Assembly: GCA_964628685.1 (NCBI GenBank)
Contig: CAZVNM010000001.1
Location: 609,448-673,447 of the forward strand
Direction of reading: 5' to 3'
Length of the DNA: 64,000 nt
Source of the DNA: CALMEC01 sp964628685
GTDB taxonomy: Bacteria; Actinomycetota; Thermoleophilia; Miltoncostaeales; Miltoncostaeaceae
Position numbers and translations under genes: made by a program. Below the pieces are notes generated by a model. The model was not told where the DNA came from and made no database searches. It worked only from the letters and a program-made list of their open reading frames with translations. Position 1 is the stretch's first letter; every line of letters starts with the position of its first letter. Positions 25,476 to 33,585 of the stretch are shown in pieces.

Positions 25476-27037
25476 GCCGACTCCAGGTCGGCGACGATCG
25501 CGTCGATCTCCCGCCGCAGCTCCGCCTGCCGCGCCACAATGCGGTCGATCTCGGCGTTCAGCTCGACGATGTCCACCACCTCGCGGGTGTCCTCCGCCTC
25601 CACGTACGACGACACCGCGATGTTGTAGTCGTTCTCCTCGATCTCGGCGTTGTCCACCAGCCGGGCGACGTACTGCACGTCCTCGCGGGCCATGAAGAGG
25701 TCGAGGATGCGCTGCCCATTCTCGTCAGACAGACGATTCTTGTTGCCGGTGCGGACGAACTCCTTCGACGCATCGATGAAGAGCGTCGCGTTGTCGGCCT
25801 TCGACTTCTTGAGGACGATGATGCACGTGGCGATGGTGGTGCCGAAGAAGAGGTCGGGCGGCAGCTGGATGACCGTGTCGACGTAGTTCTCGTCGATGAG
25901 GTACTTCCTGATCTTGCGCTCGGCGCCGCCCCGGTAGAGCACGCCGGGGAACTCGACGATGGCCGCGGTGCCGTCCACCGCCAGCCAGCTGAGGATGTGC
26001 ATCGTGAAGGCCAGGTCGGCCTTGCTCTTGGGCGCCAGCACCCCGGCCGGAGCGAAGCGCGGGTCGTTGATGAGGAGCGGGTCGGCGTCGCCCGCCCACC
26101 TGGTGGAGTACGGCGGATTGGAGACGATGGCCTGGAAGGGCTCGTCGTCGATGTGCGCCGGGTCGGTGAGGGTGTCGCCGTGGGCGATGTCGAAGTCGCC
26201 GTAGTTGACGTCGTGCAGGAACATGTTGATGCGGCACAGGTTGTAGGTGGTCAGGTTGATCTCCTGACCGAAGAACCCGCGGCGCACGTTGTCCTTGCCC
26301 AGCACCTTGGCGAACTTGAGCAGCAGGGACCCCGAGCCGCAGGCGGGGTCGTACACCTTGTTGACCTCGGTCCTGCCGACGACGGTGATGCGCGCGAGGA
26401 GCTCCGACACCTCCTGCGGGGTGAAGAACTCGCCGCCGCTCTTGCCGGCGCTGGAGGCGTACATCGTCATGAGGTACTCGTAGGCGTCGCCGAACGCGTC
26501 GATCGTGTTGTCGGAGTACGAGCCCAGGCGCAGGTCGCCGATGGCGTCCAGCAGCTTCACCAGCTTCTCGTTGCGTCGCGCGACGGTGGGACCCAGACGG
26601 TTGCTGTTGACGTCCAGATCGTCGAAGAGGCCCTTCAGGTCGTCCTCGCTCGAGGTGCCGACGGCCGAGCCCTCGATGTCACGGAAGACGGCGCTGAGGG
26701 TCTCGTTGAGGTTCTCGTCACCCCGTGCGCGGGCGCGCACGTTGGCGAAGAGCTGGGACGGCAGGATGAAGAAGCCCTTCTCCTCCACCGTGGTGCGCCG
26801 ACCGAACTCGGCGCTGGCATCGTCCAGCGCGGCGTAGTCGAAGTCGGCGACGCCGGCGCGACGCTCCTGCTGGTTGAGGTACTGGGTCAGGTTCTCGCTG
26901 ATGAAGCGGTAGAAGAGCATGCCCAGCACGTAGGCCTTGAAGTCCCAGCCGTCGACGCTGCCGCGCAGGTCGTTGGCGATGCGCCAGATGGTGCGGTGAA
27001 GCTCGGCGCGCTCCGCGTCCTTGGTGGAGGTCGTCAT
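25472..27037 (-). CDS. hsdM: Type I R-M methyltransferase, M subunit (HsdM)
   Basis: 521 residues. N-terminal helical domain (HsdM_N, 10-150; SVDGWDFKAYVLGMLFYRFISENL), then the N6-adenine methylase fold with the AdoMet motif DPACGSGSLLLKFAK (about 232-246) and catalytic NPPY (about 308-311, AIVSNPPYSTRW). The C-terminal coiled-coil (VDIVELNAEIDRIVARQAELRREIDAIV) contacts HsdS. It methylates adenine in the HsdS target, protecting the host. First of the three hsd genes; an antitoxin-like gene ends 64 bases upstream on the same strand and could share its promoter. Confidence 0.96.
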   Translation of the reverse strand: MTTSTKDAERAELHRTIWRIANDLRGSVDGWDFKAYVLGMLFYRFISENLTQYLNQQERRAGVADFDYAALDDASAEFGRRTTVEEKGFFILPSQLFANVRARARGDENLNETLSAVFRDIEGSAVGTSSEDDLKGLFDDLDVNSNRLGPTVARRNEKLVKLLDAIGDLRLGSYSDNTIDAFGDAYEYLMTMYASSAGKSGGEFFTPQEVSELLARITVVGRTEVNKVYDPACGSGSLLLKFAKVLGKDNVRRGFFGQEINLTTYNLCRINMFLHDVNYGDFDIAHGDTLTDPAHIDDEPFQAIVSNPPYSTRWAGDADPLLINDPRFAPAGVLAPKSKADLAFTMHILSWLAVDGTAAIVEFPGVLYRGGAERKIRKYLIDENYVDTVIQLPPDLFFGTTIATCIIVLKKSKADNATLFIDASKEFVRTGNKNRLSDENGQRILDLFMAREDVQYVARLVDNAEIEENDYNIAVSSYVEAEDTREVVDIVELNAEIDRIVARQAELRREIDAIVADLESA

Positions 27038-27101
27038 GTGCGGGAGTCTGGCAGGAGTGGCGGATTCCTTACGGGAGGCGGACGGGACGCGCTTGCCCCG
27101 T

Positions 27102-27323
27102 TCACGACCAAGCTTTGGTCATCACGTCGTCGTCATCGATATCACCGAGTCGGCCGGCGAGGTCGGCCAGCGACACCGCGGTGACCCGATGAGATACGCG
27201 CTGCGCCTCCTGATGCAGCAGGCGGTGGAGGAACGCGCCACGGGACAGGCCGAGGTGTCGGGCCCGCGCGTCCAGCACCGCGAGGTCGTCGGCCGGAATG
27301 TTCCTGATCAGCACATCGGGCAC
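27102..27323 (-). CDS. Orphan ribbon-helix-helix antitoxin-like protein (VapB/FitA type)
   Basis: 73 residues from the GTG at 27323, chosen because AAGGGG precedes it at good spacing. The N-terminus (PDVLIRNIPADDLAVLDARARHLGLSRGAFLHRLLHQEAQR) is a ribbon-helix-helix DNA-binding domain, and the C-terminus (DDDDVMTKAW) matches the toxin-binding tail of VapB-type antitoxins. A PIN-domain toxin normally follows at once, but here only 64 bases separate it from hsdM. Either the toxin has been lost or this protein now regulates the hsd operon. An ATG at 27344 is the alternative start. Confidence 0.75.
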   Translation of the reverse strand: MPDVLIRNIPADDLAVLDARARHLGLSRGAFLHRLLHQEAQRVSHRVTAVSLADLAGRLGDIDDDDVMTKAWS

Positions 27324-27407
27324 GGAGTCCCCTTCTTCGATCATGCGAACCATGGCAGCGCGCCGCCCCCGCAGCCGGATGGGGACAACCGGAGCACTCC
27401 AATTAGC

Positions 27408-29459
27408 ATGCCGGCGATGGCCACCGACCCCACACCCCGCGTCGAGGTGCCCCGGGTACGCAGGGTGACCGGCGCCTTCGAGGCGCACGAACTGGCCGAG
27501 CGGGTGATGGACCCCGAGCGCGCCACTCCCATCGTGTGCCTGACCGCACGCCATCGGGAACACGAGTCGTTCGTGCCCGTCGACCCCGTGGTGGAGATTG
27601 TCGGCGACGGGTGCGAGGTGTGGGTGCTGACGCGTCAGGAGGACACGTGGGCGCTCAGCGCCGAGCTGCCCGAGCGGTTCGACGTCTACGGGGGAGCGGC
27701 ACGGCTGTGGATGCCCGTACCGGACCGGGATCGGATCGACGTCCACGCCCATCCGCTGGTGCTGGTGCACAACAACGACCGACCCGAGGACGTGCTGCGA
27801 CGGCTGACCGAACACGTGCGGCGGCTGGTGCGCCCGCCGGGTCCCGCGGTGGGGACGACGGTCACCGGTCGGGTCGAATCGGTGGAGGCGGATCGTGCCC
27901 ACATCCGCCTGCTGGGCGGGGCGGCGGCGGTGTGTTTCTGCGGTGAGATGGCCCGCGGGCCCATCTACGACGCCCGCGAGGCGCTGGAGGTCGGGATGGC
28001 CGTCACCGGCGAGGTGGTGGCGCCCGCGGCGCCGGGTCGCGACACCCGCATCACGCTGAAGCCGTTCGCCCCCGACCCCTGGAAACGTACGGCAGCCGTC
28101 TACCGGCCCGGGATGATCGTCGAGGGCGTCGTGATCGACCTGTTCCACTACGGCGCGCTGGTGGAGATCATGCCCGGGGCCGCAGGCATCGTGCAACTGG
28201 TCGAGCTGGCCGAGCCGATGCCCCGATCGCCCGACGAGGTTGTGGCGCGCGACGACCGCGTGGTGGTGAAGATCCTCAGGATGGACCCCGGCGCGCGCCG
28301 GGCGGTGCTGTCGATGGTGGAGGTGCCCCGGGACGCTGTTGCCGAACCGCCCGCGTCGGTGTACCCGGACGGCCCTCCATGGCTGGGGGCGTTGGACGAT
28401 GACGAGCCGCACCGCCAGGCGGCGTCGGAGGCAGCGCGGGCGGAGCCGTCCACGGAGACGACTCCGCCGTCACCCACCCCGACCGCGGACGTTGCGGCGC
28501 CCGCACCGGCGGTCCGGGTCGAGCCCACGATCGGACCCGCACCGTCGCCCACACCCCCCGTCGAGGCGGAGACGGAGGTGCCGGCCACACCGTCGCCGGC
28601 CGATCCACCCGTCGCACCCCCGGCGACCACCGACGCCGCGACCGATCGGGCCGGCGGCGTTCCGTCGGACCTGACCACCGAGATCGCGCACGCCGAGACC
28701 GCCGCCGATCGGTTGACGGCCGAACTCGCCCGGGCGGACGATGTGATCGGGCTGCTCGAGCATCGCGCCTTCGACCTGACCGAACGCCTGCGGCACGACA
28801 TCGTCGAGGCGGAGGGGCGGATCGCACGCCTTGCGGAGATCGGCTCCCGCGGCGACGACGGCGCGACCGTCGATCAACTGGCGGTCGTCGAGGATCTGCG
28901 CGAGCGGTTGGCGTCGGCCGAGGCCGATCGCCGTGCACTGCTGGAGGAGCGGCGCGGCGCCCTGGAGGAGGCCCGGAGCGCACGGGCCGAGGCCGACCTG
29001 CGCAGGTCGGAGGTCGACGTGCTGCGCGCGCAGCTGGACGACGTGGACCGTGGCGATCCGGCCGCCCGCTTCCTGCGTGAGCTGCGCCACACGTGGTCGA
29101 CGCTCAACGTGACCGACGACGACCGGACCCGGTACCCGTTCCGCGAGCCCGCCCTGGGGACGCGATTCCTCGAGAGCCTCGACCGGGTGCAGGGCATCAG
29201 TCGGGAGCGCATCCTCGAGGTCTGCGCCCACGTGGTGAGCAACCGGGCCTACGACATCGCGGGGTTGGAGGTCCACCAGCTTCGGACCTCCGCCGCCGGC
29301 GGCACCCCGCAGCGCACGAGGGCCGACGGCGCCACCGCCTGGCGGGCGTCGCTTCAGGTGAAGACCCCGTCGGCGCGACGCCTGCACTACTGGCTCCTGA
29401 CCGACGGCACGATCGAGCTGGCGCAGATCAACACCCACGACGACATGAGCATCTCCTGA
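27408..29459 (+). CDS. S1-domain, Pro-rich and coiled-coil protein of unknown function
   Basis: About 683 residues. A novel N-terminal domain (1-140) ends in HAHPLVLVHNNDRPEDVLRRLTEHVRRLV. Two S1-type OB folds follow: VGTTVTGRVESVEADRAHIRLL (about 145-220) and YRPGMIVEGVVIDLFHYGALVEI (about 228-310). Then come a Pro/Thr/Ala-rich linker, a coiled coil (HAETAADRLTAELARADDVIGLLEHR through RADLRRSEVDVLRAQLDDV-type heptads, about 420-550) and a compact C-terminal domain (FLRELRHTWSTLNVTDDDRTRYPFREPALG...WRASLQVKTPSARRLHYWLL). Two S1 domains suggest RNA binding. The start is an ATG at 27408 or 27417; upstream AATTAG suits a leaderless promoter. It lies beside the R-M operon and is coupled to a small membrane protein gene. 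Confidence 0.75.
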   Translation: MPAMATDPTPRVEVPRVRRVTGAFEAHELAERVMDPERATPIVCLTARHREHESFVPVDPVVEIVGDGCEVWVLTRQEDTWALSAELPERFDVYGGAARLWMPVPDRDRIDVHAHPLVLVHNNDRPEDVLRRLTEHVRRLVRPPGPAVGTTVTGRVESVEADRAHIRLLGGAAAVCFCGEMARGPIYDAREALEVGMAVTGEVVAPAAPGRDTRITLKPFAPDPWKRTAAVYRPGMIVEGVVIDLFHYGALVEIMPGAAGIVQLVELAEPMPRSPDEVVARDDRVVVKILRMDPGARRAVLSMVEVPRDAVAEPPASVYPDGPPWLGALDDDEPHRQAASEAARAEPSTETTPPSPTPTADVAAPAPAVRVEPTIGPAPSPTPPVEAETEVPATPSPADPPVAPPATTDAATDRAGGVPSDLTTEIAHAETAADRLTAELARADDVIGLLEHRAFDLTERLRHDIVEAEGRIARLAEIGSRGDDGATVDQLAVVEDLRERLASAEADRRALLEERRGALEEARSARAEADLRRSEVDVLRAQLDDVDRGDPAARFLRELRHTWSTLNVTDDDRTRYPFREPALGTRFLESLDRVQGISRERILEVCAHVVSNRAYDIAGLEVHQLRTSAAGGTPQRTRADGATAWRASLQVKTPSARRLHYWLLTDGTIELAQINTHDDMSIS

Positions 29460-29461
29460 CA

Positions 29462-30088
29462 GTGGACCCGCTGGACATGCAACCCCGCGATGCGCCCGAG
29501 GGCGACCTTCCCGAGCCTCCCCGCGAGACGCGGCGGCGGGAGGGGCCGCTGCTGGCCGTCGGCCTACTCGCCACGCTGGTGGCCGCCGCGCTCACCTACA
29601 CCCTCGTCACCATCCGCCGCATCGTCGACCTGGCGACCGGCGACGGCTCGTGCGACTGGGCGAACGCCGACGCGGTGAGCGCGTGCCTGCCCGGCGGGGT
29701 GGGCAACCTGGGCGTGGCCATGGTGATCATCGTGATCGGCGCCATCGCGCTGGCCATCGCCTCGCACCGGACGGCCCGGGGCATCGGCTTCGTCATCCCC
29801 GGCCTCATCATGAGCGCGTCGATCTCGGCGATCACCTGGACCTTCGCCGCCGACCGGCTGCTGGCCGACGAGGACGTGCAGCGTCCCTCGCGGTTCAGCA
29901 TGGTGCTGGGCGCCCTGCTGCCGCTCGCGATCGGCATTGCCATCGCCATGATCTGGCGACGCTCCCGCACGGAGCACGGACGGAGCGCGGACGACGGGAA
30001 CTCGATCGCCCCGTGGATCGGCGTGCTGGTGGTGGGAGCGCTCCTGGGTGTGGCCGTCGGGCTCTGGTACGCCGATCGCGTGGTGTAG
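29462..30088 (+). CDS. Multi-pass membrane protein, unknown function
   Basis: About 208 residues; GTG at 29462 begins 3 bases after the S1 gene stop (an ATG at 29477 is the alternative). Hydrophobic segments: LLAVGLLATLVAAALTYTLV, VAMVIIVIGAIALAIAS, GFVIPGLIMSASISAITWTF, LGALLPLAIGIAIAMIW and IGVLVVGALLGVAVGLWYA, so five helices. A Cys pair in an outside loop (GSCDW...SACLP) may form a disulfide. Close coupling suggests it works with the S1 protein. Confidence 0.65.
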   Translation: MDPLDMQPRDAPEGDLPEPPRETRRREGPLLAVGLLATLVAAALTYTLVTIRRIVDLATGDGSCDWANADAVSACLPGGVGNLGVAMVIIVIGAIALAIASHRTARGIGFVIPGLIMSASISAITWTFAADRLLADEDVQRPSRFSMVLGALLPLAIGIAIAMIWRRSRTEHGRSADDGNSIAPWIGVLVVGALLGVAVGLWYADRVV

Positions 30089-30160
30089 ACCGGTGGCGGC
30101 CGTCGACCAGACGCTCGGGAGCGCGGTCGACGCATGGTCTCGTGTGATTCGATAGGTCCC

Positions 30161-30808
30161 GTGGACCGGTCCCCATCGCCGCCCTTCCATCTGGACCGCG
30201 TCCGCGTGGAACGCGACGGCCGCGCGGTGCTGAACGACGTCACCCTCGATCTGGGCGACGCGCCCGTGACGGCGCTGGTCGGTCCCTCCGGCAGCGGCAA
30301 GTCCACGCTGCTTCGCCTGCTGAACCGTCTGATCGCCCCCACGTCGGGACGCGTGCTGCTGCACGGACGCGACCTGGCCGAGTTGGGATCGCTGGCGCTG
30401 CGCCGTCACGTGGGGCTCGTGATGCAGCGCCCGGTCCCGTTTCCCGGCACCGTGGCCGACAACATCCGCGTGGCCGCCCCCACGGCGACCGACGCCGAGG
30501 TGACGACGCTGCTTGACCGGGTGGGGCTGTCGCCACAGTTCGCCGAGCGCGTGGCCGACGAGCTCTCGGGCGGTGAGGCACAGCGCATGGTCATCGCCCG
30601 CGCGCTGGCGGTCGGCCCCGAGTTGCTGCTGGCCGACGAGCCCACCTCGTCGCTGGACGGTGATGCCACGGCGCGGGTGGAGGCCCTGCTTCGCGAGCTG
30701 GCCGACGCCGGCACCCACGTGATCATCGCGACCCACGACCTGGGCCAGGTGGACCGCCTGAGCGCGGTCGCGATCCACGTGCGGGACGGGACGGCGGAGC
30801 GCGCATGA
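30161..30808 (+). CDS. ABC transporter ATP-binding protein (FetA/YbbL type)
   Basis: About 215 residues. Walker A GPSGSGKSTLLRLL, Q-loop LVMQRPVPFPGTV, signature LSGGEAQRMVIARAL, Walker B LLLADEPTSSLD and switch His (IIATHD). It pairs with the next gene, with which it overlaps by 4 bases. The partner is a FetB homologue, so the pair is a FetAB-type system, linked in Escherichia coli to iron export and oxidative stress resistance. The start is uncertain: ATG 30134 or GTG 30161. Confidence 0.85.
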   Translation: MDRSPSPPFHLDRVRVERDGRAVLNDVTLDLGDAPVTALVGPSGSGKSTLLRLLNRLIAPTSGRVLLHGRDLAELGSLALRRHVGLVMQRPVPFPGTVADNIRVAAPTATDAEVTTLLDRVGLSPQFAERVADELSGGEAQRMVIARALAVGPELLLADEPTSSLDGDATARVEALLRELADAGTHVIIATHDLGQVDRLSAVAIHVRDGTAERA

Positions 30809-31635
30809 GCGGCGACATCGGAACGACCGGCATCATCGTGGCCTGCGGCCTTGTGGTGGTGGCCGCGCTGGTGTGTCGCGCCATGGGCCTTCGCCTGGAG
30901 TGGCCGGTGCTGGAGTCGTCGGTGCGAGCGGCGGTGCAGCTGACCATCGTCGGCGCCGGCCTGATGCTGGTGGTGGCCGACGACGCCTGGCTGGGGTGGT
31001 CGTGGCTGTGGGTGGCGGTGATCGTCGTGTTCACCGGGGTGACCCTCGCGCGACGTGCGCCGCAGGTCCCGCGGGGCTTCTGGATCGGCGCACTGGCATG
31101 CGCGGTGACCGCGGCCATCTGCCTGGGCGCCGTGTTCGGGCTGGGGATGTTCCCGCTGGAGCCGCGCACCCTGGTGCCGGTGGCCGGCATGACCGTCGGC
31201 AACTCGCTCACCGCCATGATCGTCGCTGCGACACAAACGGTGCGCGAGGTGTCGGAGGGCGCACCCGAGATCGAGGCCCGCCTGGCCCTCGGCCTGGACG
31301 CCAACCACGCGTCGCTGCCGTCGGCCCGGGCGGTGATGCGCGCCGCCATCAGCCCCCAGATCGAGCGCACCCGGGCGGTGGGCATCGTCTTCCTGCCGGG
31401 CGCCATGGTGGGACTCATCCTGGCCGGCGTCGAACCGGTGGACGCCGTGCTGGTGCAGGGCGCGCTGATGTTCGTGATCCTGGCGTCGGTGGTGCTCTCG
31501 ACGGTGCTGGTGGTGCGCCTGGGGATGCGCGCAATGTTCACCGACGACCACCGGCTGCGGCCGGTGCTGAGGGAGGACCCGCCTGCACGGCCGGCCCGGC
31601 TGCGACTGCCGGGCCGGTCACGCGGTGATGCCTGA
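30805..31635 (+). CDS. FetB-family (UPF0014) membrane permease
   Basis: 276 residues with seven hydrophobic segments. Family motifs are visible: LESSVRAAVQLTIVGAGL, PLEPRTLVPVAGMTVGNSLTA and, in the middle, GAPEIEARLALGLDANHASLPSARAVMRAAI. Forms an ABC exporter with the ATPase encoded just upstream (4-base overlap). The substrate is likely iron or another metal, by analogy only. The last 15 codons overlap a hairpin that may be the transcription terminator. Confidence 0.85.
   Translation: MSGDIGTTGIIVACGLVVVAALVCRAMGLRLEWPVLESSVRAAVQLTIVGAGLMLVVADDAWLGWSWLWVAVIVVFTGVTLARRAPQVPRGFWIGALACAVTAAICLGAVFGLGMFPLEPRTLVPVAGMTVGNSLTAMIVAATQTVREVSEGAPEIEARLALGLDANHASLPSARAVMRAAISPQIERTRAVGIVFLPGAMVGLILAGVEPVDAVLVQGALMFVILASVVLSTVLVVRLGMRAMFTDDHRLRPVLREDPPARPARLRLPGRSRGDA
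31591..31617 (+). terminator. Hairpin overlapping the end of the FetB gene
   Basis: Perfect 10-bp stem CCGGCCCGGC / GCCGGGCCGG with a 7-base loop, inside the last codons and 18 bases before the stop; no T-run. Convergent genes on both sides, so a terminator role for the + gene is plausible. Confidence 0.35.
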
Positions 31636-31643
31636 CGTCTGCG

Positions 31644-33032
31644 CTACTGCTTGCTGGTGCGCTGCACAAAGATGTTCTGCGCGTAGATCGTTTTGTAACC
31701 GGTGACCTTCGGGCAGCCGGCCTGCAGGGTGCGCACGTTGCCGTCCGGGAGGATCAGCTTGGCGTAGGTGCCGCGCTTGGGCCGGTACGCCAGCCGGATG
31801 CCCGAGTACTTCGCGCTGTCGGCGTTCGCCATGATCGCCGTGATCACCCGCCGCGGACCGACCTTCCTGGCAAACCACGGCAGCCGCGCCGCGTTGACGT
31901 TCACATCGGTCGTGTACTCGACGCGCGGCAACCGCGACCGCCCCTGCGGCGTGCGCAGCATCGACGAGAGGCGCGGGCCGAACCGGCGGGCGCCCAGGAT
32001 CTCCTGCCCCGGAAGCGGCCGGTAGTAGAACGACGTCACACCATCACTGAAGATGATGCTGTTGAACCGCGGACGCGTGGGGCATGTGGGCGACGGAGGC
32101 GGAGGCGCCGCTTCCACGGTGAACGGCACCGTCGTGGTGACCGTGTCGCCACCCGGCACGGTGACCGTGGCGGTGACGTTGGACGGACCGACCGGGGCGG
32201 ACGATGGCACCGCCACCTGGATCAGGTAGTCGAACGTCCCTTCCCTGGTGAGCCCAACACTGCCGGGGTGCGTCAACTGCACCCCGGACATGGTCGTCGT
32301 GGCGGCCACCGTCGCCGGGGCCGTGAACGGTGTGCCCGTGAACGTGCCGATCACGCGCAGCGTGGCCGTCCCACCCGGCTGCACGGTGACCGCGCCCGGC
32401 GCCGGCGCGAGGGTGAGCGACCGCCAACGGTACGTCAGGTAATCGGTCGGCCCTCCCGGTGACCGATGGATGATGCACCGTGTGAGGTTGCATACGACGG
32501 GATCGGTGGCGACCGGCCCCGCTTCGTCCGATGCCTGGGAAACCGTCGCCTGGATGCGGACATCGCGCGGCAGGTCGGCCGCGAGAGGGATGGAGAAGGT
32601 CGCGCGGCCGGTGGTGGCGACCCCGACGACATCCCTGAAGGAGGGTGTCACGTATCCGACCCACTTCATGCCCGCCGGGGGTGCCTGCTCGCTGTTGAGC
32701 GCCGTTTCAAACGAGGGATTGCGCTCAGCCACCATCGTGGTGACGGGAAGGCCGGTGACGGTCGCCTCGACCGACTGTGGCAGGGACGCGGTCGCGGGAA
32801 CCTGCAGTCCCAAGAGGGCTCGGACGGTCTGATCGCGGCCGCCGTCCCCATCGGACGCCTCGCAGATCTTCGGATCGGTTGCGCCACTCGAGCACAACTT
32901 GACCGTCACCTCGAGGGCACCCAGACCGGTCGGTTGCGTCACCGTCACGGGCTCCGCGAAGATCGCGCCGCATCCTGCGAACAGCAGGGCTCCCATGGGG
33001 ATGAGGATCATCGGGACGAGACGTCGACGCAT
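31644..33032 (-). CDS. Putative lipoprotein with Ig-like region
   Basis: 462 residues from the ATG at 33032 (AAGGAG upstream). Signal peptide with lipobox LLFAGC (Cys anchored to lipid). The first 200 residues have Cys pairs (VKLCSS...KICEAS, VVCNLTRC) and beta-rich sequence; 215-320 resembles an Ig-like fold (TVQPGGTATLRVIGTFTGTPFTAPATVAATTTM). The C-terminal 110 residues (RPRFNSIIFSDGVTSFYYRPLPGQEIL ... LILPDGNVRTLQAGCPK) form a separate domain. Exposed on the outer membrane surface; function unknown. A broken copy of its last 40 residues lies just upstream. Confidence 0.75.
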   Translation of the reverse strand: MRRRLVPMILIPMGALLFAGCGAIFAEPVTVTQPTGLGALEVTVKLCSSGATDPKICEASDGDGGRDQTVRALLGLQVPATASLPQSVEATVTGLPVTTMVAERNPSFETALNSEQAPPAGMKWVGYVTPSFRDVVGVATTGRATFSIPLAADLPRDVRIQATVSQASDEAGPVATDPVVCNLTRCIIHRSPGGPTDYLTYRWRSLTLAPAPGAVTVQPGGTATLRVIGTFTGTPFTAPATVAATTTMSGVQLTHPGSVGLTREGTFDYLIQVAVPSSAPVGPSNVTATVTVPGGDTVTTTVPFTVEAAPPPPSPTCPTRPRFNSIIFSDGVTSFYYRPLPGQEILGARRFGPRLSSMLRTPQGRSRLPRVEYTTDVNVNAARLPWFARKVGPRRVITAIMANADSAKYSGIRLAYRPKRGTYAKLILPDGNVRTLQAGCPKVTGYKTIYAQNIFVQRTSKQ

Positions 33033-33242
33033 CGGTTCGCTCCTTGGTTTCCCGCAGCCGGTGGGCGCATCATGCGTGTCGCGGGGCGGTTCGTCAAGAT
33101 CCTCACGTGATTTCGTAAGAAACCGACGTAGGCGTTCACGGGGTGTGGCCGCTGGGCCGTCGTCGTGAATACCGTCGCCCACCATCACGCGTGTGACCGC
33201 TCTTGCGACGGCCCGATCACGCGCTGCTCCTGACGTTTTGCG

Positions 33243-33434
33243 TCACTGCTTGCTGGTGCGCTTGACAGAGATGCTCTGCACGGAGATCGTCCTGTACCCG
33301 GTGGCCTTCGGGCAACCGGCCTGAAGGGTGGACACGTTGCCGTCGGGGAGGATCAGCGTGACGCCGGCGCGACGTTCTGGATCGACGACCCCGGCGAGCG
33401 ACGGATCGCGCGAACGCGGCCCCACGCCAAACAT
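33243..33434 (-). pseudogene. Fragment duplicating the C-terminus of the neighbouring lipoprotein
   Basis: The 63-codon frame ends with LILPDGNVSTLQAGCPK..., about 80% identical over 38 residues to the end of the lipoprotein at 31644, including the same final residues RTSKQ. The N-terminal part has no match, no signal peptide and no ribosome site, so it is a relict of a tandem duplication. Confidence 0.65.
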
Positions 33435-33585
33435 CCGCGGACGACCGTGCGAACCATCCTTTCGTCCAGTTGTGCGCCGCCGGACCGCTTGTAGGTTTTG
33501 TGCGTCATCGGCTCAGGATCAGGACGGCTGCGGCCGTGCGTGCCCGGATCCCGCAGATCGCAACACCGCCCCGGTCGGAGTCCCC

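Noticed and set aside
27102..28412. 436-codon minus frame upstream of hsdM
   Set aside because: Only its end (27102-27323) is an antitoxin-like protein; the remainder is antisense to the S1 gene.
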